From: Gloeopeniophorella convolvens
Taxonomy: Eukaryota > Basidiomycota > Agaricomycetes > Russulales
Assembly: GCA_022496205.1 (NCBI GenBank)
Contig: WTXD01000214.1
Span: forward strand, 1-17,330
Length of the DNA: 17,330 nucleotides
Direction: 5' to 3'
Shown: piece by piece, positions 1 to 10,570 of the stretch
How the letters are laid out: each line of letters opens with the position of its first letter
Position numbering within the stretch: the stretch's first letter is position 1
The notes under the pieces: model-generated
What the model saw: the letters and a program-made list of their open reading frames with translations, nothing else
Databases searched by the model: none
Told to the model about the DNA's origin: nothing
Program-made: the position numbers and the translations under genes

Positions 1-1069
1 GCGTGCGGATCCTACTCACATCAGCATATCGACGGGCATGTCGGCAGGATCAGGACGACACAACCGGCCCGACCGTCTATAGCAAAGGCTGTAGGCTGAA
101 GACCTTCCTCCAATGCCTCTTCGTGCGGGCAGACGAGGCCCTCAACGCGCGACCCGACAACCTCCAACCGAACGGGCCCGACGGCGTCCCTCCGACGCTC
201 GACGAGGCTCTCGGGGAGGCTATCGTCGATTCACTTCCTTTTACACCCACCCCTCCGAAGAGCCCCCGTCGCAACAGCTCCTGCACCGGCTGTTCCTCAA
301 AGGCCTGGCCGTCTTTAACACGTGCCGCAAGCAACATGCAGACGTCGTCATCCCCGTCATTGTCAGAAAAGAGGGCGCCATGTGCGTGCACATCGTCACT
401 GCGCTTTTCATCGGCACTCGGAACTGCCGCAACGGGGGACTCAATGACGAGCTCGCCATAGAGCCGTTCGACCTGTGTTTCTTCCGGAAGAACCCCGAAC
501 CGTGCGCCTGCGGCGGCAGTGATAGCCCACTGACTGGTCGCGTGGACCTCGCGCGGTTGCCGTACGTGAGCACCTCATGGACTTGGGAAAGCAGGTGCGC
601 ACCCCCGCCCGGATGCGGGTGAGATCAGAGAAAGCGCTAGAGGACAATACAGCGATTCGGACGGCCGGACGAGGCGCCGCGGCGCTTGCCGGTGGTGCGG
701 CACCCGCGGTACAGCATGTTCGTGCGCGGGTGCACGCCTGCGCTCCTGTGCGGTGTCACGTCGGCGAACATGGGGGACTTCGGCGCGCCTGCTCGAGCTA
801 AGCGGGACGACAGCGACCACCCCGCGGCACGCACCGCCGCTTCTGGGTTGGCGGCATGTCGCGGGCGTGGTTCTATGGGCCGACTACACGCCCCCACCTC
901 TTGGCGACGAGAGGCGTTTTATGTGGGCAAGTGGGGGGAGGTGAAGGTGACGAGGGACTTGTATTCTTATAATTCCGGGGAGGAGGATGAAGACGAGGAC
1001 GAGGACGAGGAGGTAGATGAGGAGGAGGAAACGAGGAGTAAGATGCGAGGAGGAAGAATATCAGACTGA
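1..1069 (+). pseudogene. Decayed 3' fragment of P-loop NTPase-family paralogue
   Basis: This is the C-terminal part of a second copy of the gene at 11130-14349; the window edge cuts off its 5' part. Matching blocks run in the same order in both copies: RILLTSAYR, GC(R/K)L, DVVIPV, HIVTALFIGTRN (HVVTALFIGTRN in the other copy), NPEPC.CGGS, TGRVDLARLPYVS, HPRYSM.VRGCTP.LL, then F/YV.KWG. The reading frame changes at about 225-231 and 569-573. In both places alignment to the other copy suggests one missing base. Further slips follow before 690 and around 770-800. The acidic tract that sits upstream of HPRYSM in the other copy is missing there, and a short acidic tract appears at the C-terminal end instead (about 979-1032). 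The last frame stops at 1067-1069. With several frame breaks it is probably a pseudogene, although some breaks could be sequencing errors. No NTPase motifs are present because that half would lie upstream of the window. Confidence 0.75.
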
Positions 1070-2500
1070 GTTTGAGCTTGGGTCTATGCGGAAGGATTCA
1101 GGTAAGCGGCGCCGAGCGGCGCCAGCGCCGACAAGTGGATGTCAGTTATTCCACGACGTTGTCCCGGGTCCCCTGTATTGTATTACACGATTGGCGATAT
1201 GTCCCGATAATCTGTATGTTTTGCAAGACCGTCTCATCCTTCTGCATTGTGAAAGTCGCCTCGACGCGTGCGGCGTGTGCGGCGTTACAAGAAAGCCAGT
1301 GCAATGGTCAGCGCTTCAACGCCTTGCCACAATGAGTTGTTGGATTATCTAATTTTTGAATCTGTGCTCGTTCCTGAAAACTCCATGGTGGTCCCGCTCT
1401 GTGAAGGTCTGGGGCAGTTCAAGTTCGCGCGGGAGAGGGTAGTAGTACGGTAACAGCCTGTCACGCTTACATCACTTTCTGCAAGGCTCACATGACCAGT
1501 CGCGTCCCGAGACGCGGTCATTACATACAAGCTATTGCATAAAACAACACCCAGGATTTTCAGCAACTGTCTGGGTGGTTTTGGCGAGCATAGACTACTG
1601 CTGCACGCTCGAGGAATAGTTATGGGCAGGTTTTATAATCAGATCTTCCGGTTCTGATGGCCAGCACCGCCCAAAGTAATGACCGGCAAATACAAAGCAA
1701 CGGCTGCAAAAAAAAGACACCCTCGGAATCGAACTCGCGCTACTACTATGACCAATCGGAAGTGGACACAAATATTCACTTCCTGGTAATCTCGGGTTTT
1801 TCCTCAATCAAATCTCTTGGAACTTTGCATGTGTATTCCTTGATGTGTTTTCTATGTACCTATTAAGTTCTAGATTTATTTGTTGAGATCTGAGCGTGCC
1901 AGAGCAAAGCCGAAGTCGAGAGAAAAGTGCCCGCAAGGAGTGCGCGCTTGTCACGGATTGTCACGCCTGCTGGGATCATAGATCCGATCTCATCGTGGAC
2001 CGGAACCCACATTCGCGCAACGCGTCGTTCACGCGCTCCGGCGGCGGAGCTTGAATCTCCTCTGTCACGCTTAGAGCTCCTCCGGAGGGAAAGCTTTCGC
2101 AGATGGTGTTCTACCCATGTGAATGACACAAAACTTGGAGATATAGTAGATATGTATAAGTGTATTGTGAATATCAGGTTTCATGGCGTATAAGCTATTT
2201 CTTACCTTGTTCCTGGAGGATTGGCAGCTGTCCACATCAGTGTCCCAGAAGTACCGATTTCTCTAGCATCATCTAGCAGCTCAATCGGCTTGAAACTTCG
2301 CAAGCACGTAGAACGGATCTATGCATTCACTGGATACAAATATCGACAAATGCTATGCAGCCATTGTTGCGTGCGGAGTCAATCTTTCCAAAATGTTCAC
2401 TTCCTGGTCATGTTCACTTCCTGATTGGGCATAGTATTGCACGTTCCCGCGCATCCTTACCATTGGTTTACTTTGTCCTTTTTCCTTGCGTTCTCGGGCC
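1070..2500. other. Intergenic, no gene recognised; one tRNA-like repeat
   Basis: No open frame here is long or convincing; the available ones are under 100 codons and resemble no family I know. AT content is higher than in the flanking genes. The stretch holds a minus-strand tRNA-like repeat near 1682-1740, described separately. It also holds three copies of a short motif, TTCACTTCCTGG at 1775-1786 and 2396-2407 and TTCACTTCCTG at 2413-2423. The first of these forms a small hairpin with GGAAGTG at 1758-1764. Confidence 0.5.
1682..1740 (-). repeat. tRNA-like (SINE-type) repeat, copy 1
   Basis: On the minus strand GAGTTCGATTCC (1736-1725) matches the tRNA B-box/T-loop consensus, and a run of eight T (1715-1708) follows like a Pol III terminator. 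The next 25 or so bases, containing TTTGTAT and CCGG, resemble those after the T run in copy 2 near 2664-2721. No full cloverleaf or clear A box can be folded from the upstream bases, so this is not called a tRNA gene. The best reading is a diverged tRNA-derived short interspersed element or a decayed tRNA. Confidence 0.4.
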
Positions 2501-2517
2501 CTCTATGGCCAATATTA

Positions 2518-2925
2518 TGCCGGGCGCGGTACAGGTGAGAACTGCGCACAATTGCAGAGCTCACTATCCCGCACCCCGGCTGATTCTAGGACGACACGCT
2601 GCGGTACTACTCGTATTGCATAGCCCCTGGCGAAATTAAGGCGACCCCACAGCACTGCAACTTGTCCGGAAGATACAAAGTAATAGGCGTGAAAAAAAAT
2701 ACCCTGAGAATCGAACTCGAGTCCTCTTGCGCACACTCACCTATCTATACCGTTGAGCCACTCCGTCTTTTCTTATCTCACCCTTGGGTACCCTATAACA
2801 GATATGCAGGACATACGCTAGGCGCAGTACAGGCAAGAACTTCGCGCGCAGTCACGGTGGAAGTGAAAGCAGAGTCCATCGTCCACGGCACTCGCATCCC
2901 ACGGCCCTCTGGCGAAACTAGCACC
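2518..2925. repeat. Imperfect direct duplication around 2518-2645 and 2814-2925
   Basis: Two segments about 295 bp apart share blocks in the same order. GGCGCgGTACAGG then AGAACT is at about 2522, against GGCGCaGTACAGG then AGAACT at about 2820. The second block is TGGCGAAAtTA followed by CGACC near 2628-2645, against TGGCGAAAcTA followed by CGACC near 2909-2930. The middle parts align poorly. The tRNA-like copy 2 lies between them. This suggests an old duplicated or composite repeat. The alignment was made by eye and the ends are approximate. Confidence 0.4.
2664..2770 (-). repeat. tRNA-like (SINE-type) repeat, copy 2
   Basis: Read on the minus strand, it has an A-box-like TGGCTCAACGG, then about 42 nt further on a B-box-like GAGTTCGATTC (2718-2708), then a run of eight T (2699-2692). 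The box spacing is normal for a tRNA. The seven bases before the A box do not pair with those after the T arm, and the T stem has mismatches. It is therefore a degenerate tRNA or the head of a tRNA-derived SINE. The bases after the T tract (GCC, TTTGTAT, CCGG) resemble copy 1 near 1682-1740. Confidence 0.5.
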
Positions 2926-3189
2926 GACCTAGACTTGCCCGACCTCCGTCGGAACGCGCTCGGGGAGCCCACCGCTGCTGCCATCCTCAAATTTCTGGAG
3001 CGCATGCAGCCCAACACGCGCGCGCGTCGTGTCGAAGGAGATGCAGATGGGGGCCGAGTGATGGGTAAGAGACGTTCTACTGCCGCACCGCCACGCTCGT
3101 CAGAATACTACCCCACTCCCCGGTCGAGGTTAGATGGCAAACTTCCTACGCGTACGTGTTCGACTCTCGACTCAATATTCTACGGCTGA
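2814..3189 (+). other. Unrecognised open frame, possibly a relic exon
   Basis: A continuous plus-strand frame runs to a stop at 3187-3189. Its central part (about 2860-3060) has a protein-like composition, with charged and hydrophobic residues alternating, for example LDLPDLRRNALGEPTAAAIL. I do not recognise a family. The upstream end overlaps the imperfect duplication and there is no clear start codon context. It may be a relic exon or a chance frame in GC-rich DNA. Confidence 0.2.
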
Positions 3190-3289
3190 TGAGACTGCAC
3201 GTGGTGTGACAGGGCGTCACTGAAGTACCGGCCGCCTATACAAAATGCCCCAGACGTTGCAGACGTGAGCGGAGCGATCGGCTCTGCAA

Positions 3290-4000
3290 CGGCTGGAACC
3301 GAGACTAGCGTTCCTCCTGCATGTCGCGCTGGACCTGACCTGCTTGTGTGAGGCGCCCTGTAAGGTACCACCTGACTCCAGCGCAATGAGCCTAAACGAA
3401 GTCGGATGCAGCTGCGATATTATCAGGTATGAGGAGGGAGGGGAGAATTCGGTAAAGACGATTGAACGTTTGAGCTACGCGTTCTACCTGCTCTGAATAG
3501 GAGTTCAGTTTCAAAGGACACTGAATATGGTGGCACCCATACGCTTTTCCAATGTCTCCATGTCCCGCACGCGGTCCGCACAGCGGGCAAGAATTGTCCG
3601 CGCTTCCATGTCAATCTGATCTCGCTCGCCATTTGTGAGGTACTTGATGTCTGTTCATGGGTCTATGCCGGTGGCATCGAGTGTACAAGGCGTTTGGCGG
3701 GCCAATGGCGGTGGACGCGCGTGGACATTGAGGTATGCACGCCGCACAGCGGCAAGCATACGGGTCAAGGTGCAGCTTTCTGAGCGTAAGAGACCGACAT
3801 GACCAAGACCCAGGGAGTGACTCACTATCGTGTGGGTCTCCTTCATGTATACCTGCATGAACGGGGTTGCGCCATCCACTTGCGTGTCTCCTGGCACACA
3901 GTGGGGTGCTCTGGCCGGCTTCCTTCATCGGGTGTCAGTCATCTCCTTGCGCTTCTCATCAACGATGGCGTGGAACGCTTCTGTGATGACTCGCGGGCCA
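3290..4000 (-). pseudogene. UFE1: Syntaxin-18/Ufe1-like SNARE pseudogene
   Basis: The minus strand spells a run of syntaxin-18/Ufe1-like segments in the right order: FHAIVDEKRKEM, LTRMLAAVRRAYLNV, IKYLTNGERDQIDMEARTIL, ARCADRVRDMETLEKR, ILPSLLIPDN, WYLTGRLTQ and VQRDMQEER. Ufe1 is the t-SNARE of the endoplasmic reticulum that accepts retrograde vesicles from the Golgi. The copy is broken. In-frame stops lie at 3927-3925 (TGA), 3657-3655 (TGA), 3394-3392 (TAG) and 3307-3305 (TAG). The frame slips between about 3550 and 3515. A relic 46-nt GT-AG intron (3825-3780) no longer keeps frame. The homology fades after QEER, so the SNARE helix and membrane anchor are missing. No ATG is seen where the start should be; CAT stands before GGCCCG. 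It lies head to head with the ankyrin gene. Family assignment is from memory of conserved segments, without a search. Confidence 0.75.
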
Positions 4001-4430
4001 TGTGTGCAGGGTGACTCGGGTGGGCGAAAAAATCAACGTTGGTGACTCGAAAGAGAAGAAAAGCGGGCGCCGACGACGTGTCCGTGCCGCCAACGTGTCC
4101 TTCACGTGATGGAGAATTGCCAGAAAAGGAGAGGGCGGGATTACGTACCCCCGCTCATGACCACCTTTGGTTTACCCCGATGCGTCGGGGGCTGCGCATG
4201 GGTCGCGCCCTCAAGGCACGCGCTGATCGGCAGGCTGTTGCCGTGCGCCCACTTGACTCTACTTGACCGAGCTTGGCCGGTTATCGCCTGGCGCAACCTT
4301 CTTTCCGGCTGTACCTCACTCCCTCTGGGCGCCAGTCACCGGCACCGTACTTTGATGTCGTACAAAAGGCGGCTGCTCAGAGCTGGAGTCGCCAACCAGC
4401 TGAAAACCACCAGCCAGTTACTCACAAATC
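4001..4430. other. Intergenic upstream region of the ankyrin gene
   Basis: This lies between the 5' end of the syntaxin-like pseudogene (minus) and the start of the ankyrin gene (plus), so it would hold the promoter and 5' leader of the latter. Open frames here (from 4039 and 4106) have no recognisable product and run into the coding region in other frames. No clear TATA box was seen. The start context is ACAAATCATGTC. Confidence 0.4.
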
Positions 4431-7400
4431 ATGTCTCAGAACAAAGAAGCCATCGCTTTCATCTCTCGGGTTGCCAACCTGCCCAGGGGCCCTGTCTCCC
4501 TCGACGCGGCCCTCCAGCCATCTCTCGACGACGAAGCAGAGTTGCGCAAACTGTTTGCAACAGATAAGGGCAACGCCCGCCTCAAGGACATTCACGTCGG
4601 CCTCGTCGATGTATTCGCCGCTCCAGGCGATTTCAGGGTCACCAGAGAGCGCATATTCAAGGATGAAGCCGAACGCGACGCCCAGCATGTCATGGTATTG
4701 CCCGACTCCATGAGACGCCGAGAGGGCTCCCCAGCCATCGTTGAAGACTTTGAGGCCTTCAAGAAGAATTGGGACGTTTTCACGGAGAACTCTCTCTCTA
4801 TGCTGACTGATTGGAACAACGTCGTCGCCGCTGGAGGCTCCGTTCAAGCGTGCCTCATGCCTCTGCCCAAGAGCGCCACAGCGAGCAAGAAAGCCATGAG
4901 AAAGTTCTACCACGACACTACTTTTCCATCGTCTGATATCGACCTGTTCCTTTATGGAATGACTCCTGCGGAGGTACGTGGATATGGGATGGCATTGCCG
5001 TACTTCAACAACTGACTTATCGCTGTGCCCGATAGGCGGAACGCAAGATCATATCGATCTACGAAGCAGTGCGCGACTCCGTTCCGTGGGATGTCACTTG
5101 TGTCCGAACAAAGCACACTGTATCCATCCATTGTGAGCTCTGCATGACCATAGGGGGTTGAAGTGCTTGCTTACAATTGGACCAGCGCAATATCCATACC
5201 GCTGCGTCCAGATTGTCCTTCGCCTTTACAGCTCTCCCGCCGAAATCCTTGCTGGCTTCGACGTTGACGCACCTTGCTGTGCTTTCGATGGTGATCACGT
5301 CTGGGCTAATCCACGCGCCATCGTTGCCATGATGCGCCAGTCCAACACCGTAGATATGACTAGGCGCTCGCCCTCGTATGAGGTTCGTCTGGCCAAGTAC
5401 TCCGCTCGAGGCTTCGAGGTCTATATTCCTGGTCTCAAGCGTGCCGATGTCGACCCTACAGTCAGTCTCACACTTCTTGAAGACCTTATTGTACTGACGC
5501 ATAGTCTCAGATTTACGAACGTTCCCTCAGTCGCGTCCAGGGTCTTGCGCGTCTTCTGGCCATCGAGAAACTTGCCACCCCCGAAGCTCGGGAGCGATAT
5601 CAACAGCGACGCAGTCTGCTACGCGGTCGACCAACGCAGCCATATGGCCGCGCATATGCGCGACATGGCCGCGTGTACAGAGGCGACCTCAAAGCAAACG
5701 CTGCTTTCAGTGGACTGGAAACAAGCGACTATGACATCGTCAATTTGCACATCCCATACGGCCCAGGATGGGACGCCAGGAGGATAGAGAAACTCATCTA
5801 CAAGACAGTGAGTACCGAACCTCTCTCACGGGGCGTTTGCTCACGTGCATAATTCAGGATTTCGGGGCCAACTGTGAGTCCGATAGCTTGTGCTGTATAC
5901 TTTGCCTGAACACATGGTAGCGCCGTACAACCCCAAAAACAAGAAGCGTCGCCTCCACCGCCACTCCGCGTTTTTCGGTACTATGGAAGAATGCATCGAA
6001 GACTGCTGTGAGGTGCGCAAAAAAGACCGATACTTCTTCTCGATGTCCCGGCTGATCCGTGTTTCATAGGGTTGCCCAGACCCGAAGAACGAGGAGGAGC
6101 ACAACCTGCAGGATGAAGAGGACAAGTCTTACGTGCGGGGTCGGATCGCGTGCGTTGGAGTGTTCTCTCTGTCAAGTGAGATTTCTAACGGGCTCTCTAC
6201 AGCTTCATAGAAGAAGATCCCGGCCGGCAGAGCATCTCTGGCAGCTTCAACCCCATCGATGAAGGCGAATGGGCTGATGAAGCTTACATCCGAGCGGCAG
6301 CCAAGTTCTTCAATGCCAGCGGCATGAACGATACTCTTGTGCTCAAGCAGATGATTGAAGATGGTGAAGACGTGGATCGTCGAGATCACGTTGGTCGCAC
6401 CCCTCTTCACGTTGCCATCTTGTCCGAAAGCGTCGAATCTGCCAACATTCTCATCGATGCCGGCGCTCGCATGACTGCCCGACTAGTTGGTGGACGCACC
6501 TCATTCCATCTCGCGGCCCAGATGGGGCAATCCAGCCTGATCAAGAAGATGCTGGAGCGCAGCGCGTACAACGACGAGAAGGCTAAGGAGGATAAATGCA
6601 AGGCAGAAGAGGCGGCAAAGTCAGGCGAGGAGACTGAGCACGTGCGCATGAGCAGCGAGGACGACTGGTCCTCCGAGGAGGATGACGACGATGACGATGA
6701 CGACGATGGCGACAAGAAACCCACACCCAAAACTACTGCTGGTACAACAACCGACGATGTCAAGAAGGACGCCGAACTCTTGGAGGACAATGAAGAAGAG
6801 CCCGACGTTATCGACATCGCGATCAAAGATTGGGATTTCGGTTTCACAGCTCTCGGTTATGCCATCCTTTCCGGCACTATCGACGTTGTTGACACACTTC
6901 TCTCTGCTGGTGCTGATCCGAACTCTCCAACGCGCACGAAGGACACGAATCCCCTCCACCCCCTGACGCTGACAATCTACACTCAAGACGAAGACCGCGC
7001 AGTGGCGATCGCAGAGCGTCTTGTCGCTGCTCAAGCACTTTCTTCGGCTGCCGACGAGAGGATGTTCACCATCTTCCACCGCATCGTAGCATCCGGGAAG
7101 ACCAAAATCTTGGCGACGCTACTCAAGCGTGACCCCAATGCGAAGAAGGTTCTTGACATCCCTGCCTGGTCTATGCAAGACCTGGTGTACCCCGTTGTGA
7201 CAGCCATCAACGCTGGTGATTACGCGACGCTATCTGTGCTACTCGCACACGGCGTGAAACTTGCGTATTCTGCGCAGGACATCTCTAGGGCAGAAGAGAA
7301 GCGGTACGTAGAAAAACCCCTCGGTCAACGTAACGCATCATATTGATCGTTTACCAAATAGGCCCAAGAATTTCTACCTCCCTCAGATTCCAGATCACAA

Positions 7401-10400
7401 CGCGCGGGCTCACCAGCCCATTGAAACTGCCCTTGCCAACCGTGATCAAGTTGTGACGCTTCTTGCCGCGCTCGGAGCACCCGTCGATTTGCACACCAAA
7501 ACTTCTTATAATAGGCAAAACCAACGCGTGTCGATGCTGCAGTGGACGATTGAGGCCATTAAGCAACTTGAGCCTTCCGCACTCGCAACGGTGAAGCAGC
7601 CCGAAGCCAAGAAGGACATCCCCACCTCCCCTACTGGCGATTCATGGCTCGAATTCCGCACTTTCCTATCCGCAGTTCTCCCTCATCGAGCCGAAGACTC
7701 AGAACGGGGCACACCGGCAAGGCTCCAGCTCCTTCCGGCTCCTAGCGCTGTTTCGCAAGAAGAAAGCAACGAAGAGAATTACCGCATCGTGAAGGAATTC
7801 TATGAGACCGTGGAGTCCGCCCTGCGCACGCACGGTGCCAAGCTCTCAGAACCCCCTGCACCACTAGCACCTGGTGCAGCCGTTGGTGGACGCTTGTCAA
7901 TGATGTCCAATAGAAGACAGATGGCATCGTCTGGCATAGGTATGGGTTTGCAAAGCCAACCGATGTTCGTGGGTTTCGGTGCCGCGCATCAGGATCCCGC
8001 TTCATCTGGCTTGTGGCCCCAATCTACCCCCGCTACTCTCCAGGTTTCCGGCTATGTCCGATATGTCAAGCACTCCACGAACCCTGTTCCTATCCACCTG
8101 AAGACGCTATACGATGAGCTGTACGAAGCATGCTGGATCGGTGACAATGCACGCATCCAGGAACTTTGCCTGCCCAAGCACATTGAAGAGGGTCAAGAAC
8201 CAATCCAAATCATCGTACAGACCTCTTCCACGACTACGGTCCCAAGCGCATGGACTGGTATGACATTGGCTTCGCTGTGAATATTTGCCTGACCAATTCG
8301 CTCAGGGGCAGGGTGGACCCCGTTCTCCGTCGCGGTGCACCGGCGGCACTGGGAAACCGCGCGCTTGGTTCTCGCTATCGCAGCTGCGCAGTATCAGTCA
8401 CCTGAGGAGGCTACGCCATTCAACGCTGCGGCGAGCGCAATTCTGCATGGTGACTACCTTTTTACCACGCCCGCACCCACCCCTGATGTCAGTCACGCAG
8501 ACGACTCGGACGAAGAGCGCGATGACATGGACGTGGATTCAGACTACGGCGAGCAAGCCGAGGAAATCAATTTCACTGATGTCGCAGCAAGGCCATCTGC
8601 TGTTCGCACAGACGTCCCTCCCAGCAAGCTGCTTGAGATCCAATATCAGGCGGTCAAGGCGAACGGCAAACGCGCCAGCTATAACCCGATACAGAAGGCC
8701 ATGTTCGACAACGACTTCGAGGCATTTGTCCGCATTCTTGACATGCAGGAGTCTATCGGCGTTTCTGTCTGGCCTGAGCCATCACCATTTCAATACGCTA
8801 TGTCTGCCGACCAACCGGAAATGGTCGACAAGCTCATCCGCCGCTCGGGCGTTGGAATACCCATTGTCGTCGACTCGACACAAGTGTCCAAACCGAATCC
8901 CGCGAAGAAGGTCGCGGAGGAGCGTGTGTACCTCGGACTGAAAGTTGGCGGCAAGCGACGTGCCGACCTTGCTCCGCCGAAGCCGAAGCCGGCCAAGCAC
9001 ACCATCTACAATTACGATATCCTTCGCGCGGCCATCAATTCCGGAGCCACGAAGGTGGTCGAATACCTTGCTGGGTCAAGGCCTCTTGCAGCGTACAAGT
9101 ATTACGCCTCAACGCACAGCGACAATATTGCGCAGTATGTGAAGAGTGTCGATAATAGTTTGGAAGAAATTCTCCCAGGTCTCCTTGGCTGGGAGATCAA
9201 CGACCTGAACGAATCTCCTCTCCTCTCTGCTGTTATCCATAACAAGCTGGACATACTTAAACAAATGTTTGTCCTGAAGCCGAAGCTCATGGGAGAGGCA
9301 GTTCACAAACGGTAGGCTTGAAGCTGCCCCTGTCCCTCCTCGCGCTAATGGAGCGTCAGGGTCAAATATGTCGGACTCAACGCACTCCTGGTTGCCGCGT
9401 ATTACGCTGTTGACAACGCGATTGTTGACCTCCTGTTGGAAAAAGGTTGTGATCCCAGTGAGCGCGACCCTCGTGGGTGAGTTGAGGGCCATTATACATT
9501 GGACCTACCATTGATGAGTCTTCCCAGATGGAACATATATCACCTTGCATGCCTGTCTGCGAGCAACGGCCGTACGAGGCTTGTGAAACATTACTGAAGG
9601 TACTTCCGAAGGAGTTATCGCATGAACTCCTTGGAGAGGCGTCCAAGGAGGCTTCCAATACGGTACGCCCGAAAGCATTAGGACGTGACGCTACCTAACG
9701 CTTCCATAGCCTCTGATGCTTGCAACCAAGCGTTGTTTCACTCTCACCATCCGTAGCATCCTTGAATTTGGCATCAGCCCCGCCATCTTTCTGATCAGAG
9801 ATGCGGACGGATCGACCCCACTGCACATCGCCGTCCAGCAAGCCAACACTGTTCTCGCGGAGACCCTCCTCGAGTTCGGCCCTCCAGAGCTTATATATGC
9901 GGAGAACAGTGTCGGGCAGACGCCATTCGACATCGCGAGTCTCAAGGGACTGCCACGCAACGTAGGCATGGAACAGGTCGAAAAACCTGGCGAACTCGGC
10001 CAAGTTGCAAGCTCGGCTCGTATGCTCACGAAGATGCCTTTCCGCCTTGCACAGCATAAGGATTCAATTCCGAAGCTGCGCGCAACCCTCAACATGCTAC
10101 TTGCAGACGGACGCCTCGCTCGCAACACCAAGTTGGCTATGGAGTTGCTTTCCTTCGCAGATCGCATGGAAGCTCAGCTCGCTGAGGAGCTCGCGTCGCA
10201 GAAGGCAGTCGAGGAGGAGAAAGCACAGTACGACCCCTCCATGCCACAGGGCAGCACTGAGCGCACGTACGCAGTGCTGTACAACGCAGCCGCGACCCGC
10301 CCAGGTCGTCGGCAGCTCGTCCACCTCGCAGACGTGCAACGATCCGTGCAGCGCAACCTAGAGCAGCAGGCGCAGAACCCCCTCACCGGACACTCTGGCT

Positions 10401-10570
10401 GGTGCAACAATTGTCAGACTGATCACCGAGGGGCGACCGAGGCCGACCCAGAGGCGCAGCGACTCGCGCTACTGAGATCCCGTAGCTTATTCCTGACCTC
10501 GGGTCAGGCTTCCTACCAGTGGGGCAACGGCAACTTTAGGGTGGATCTTTTCGGTGAAGATAAATTCTAA
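4431..10570 (+). CDS. Large ankyrin-repeat protein with nucleotidyltransferase-like N-terminus, 13 exons
   Basis: Proposed exons: 4431-4973, 5036-5132, 5186-5460, 5511-5807, 5858-5873, 5921-6012, 6070-6149, 6203-7303, 7362-8257, 8306-9311, 9360-9476, 9528-9662, 9710-10570. All introns are GT-AG, 46-62 nt. The product is about 1,838 residues. Residues 131-176 carry AAGGSV followed by FPSSDIDLFLYG, resembling the GS...DxD signature of polymerase-beta-type nucleotidyltransferases. Ankyrin motifs are visible near residues 528 (DHVGRTPLHVAI), 560 (GGRTSFHLAAQ), 675 and 1583 (DADGSTPLHIAV). Acidic runs occur near residues 622-640 and in exon 10. A Cys/His cluster (HxxxCxxCxxxH) lies near residue 1780. 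Much of the sequence resembles a large ankyrin protein family I recall from Agaricomycetes, whose function I do not know. No signal peptide or membrane segment was seen, so it is probably cytosolic or nuclear. Exon 12 changes frame between about 9565 and 9590: WNIYHLACLSASNG is in one frame and CETLLKVLPKELS in another, as if one base were missing. Confidence 0.85.
6660..6712 (+). repeat. Acidic-codon tract (GAC/GAT repeat) in the ankyrin gene
   Basis: A run of GAG, GAC and GAT codons encodes a Glu/Asp stretch with about nine consecutive Asp, between ankyrin motifs. It is a low-complexity coding repeat and probably a flexible acidic linker. It also creates a long Ser-rich open frame on the minus strand that is not a gene. 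Confidence 0.8.

Noticed and set aside
2701..2770. Functional tRNA gene on the minus strand
   Set aside because: A and B boxes are present, but the acceptor stem does not pair and the T stem has mismatches.
3423..3632. Minus frame of 69 codons
   Set aside because: Out-of-frame reading of the syntaxin-like relic; the meaningful reading is in other minus frames.
4106..4567. 153-codon plus frame overlapping the start of the ankyrin gene
   Set aside because: Its 3' part lies out of frame over the conserved first exon, and its 5' part has no recognisable content.
6407..6847. Minus-strand 146-codon frame rich in Ser
   Set aside because: It is the antisense shadow of exon 8 of the ankyrin gene; the poly-Ser run is the complement of the GAC/GAT acidic tract.
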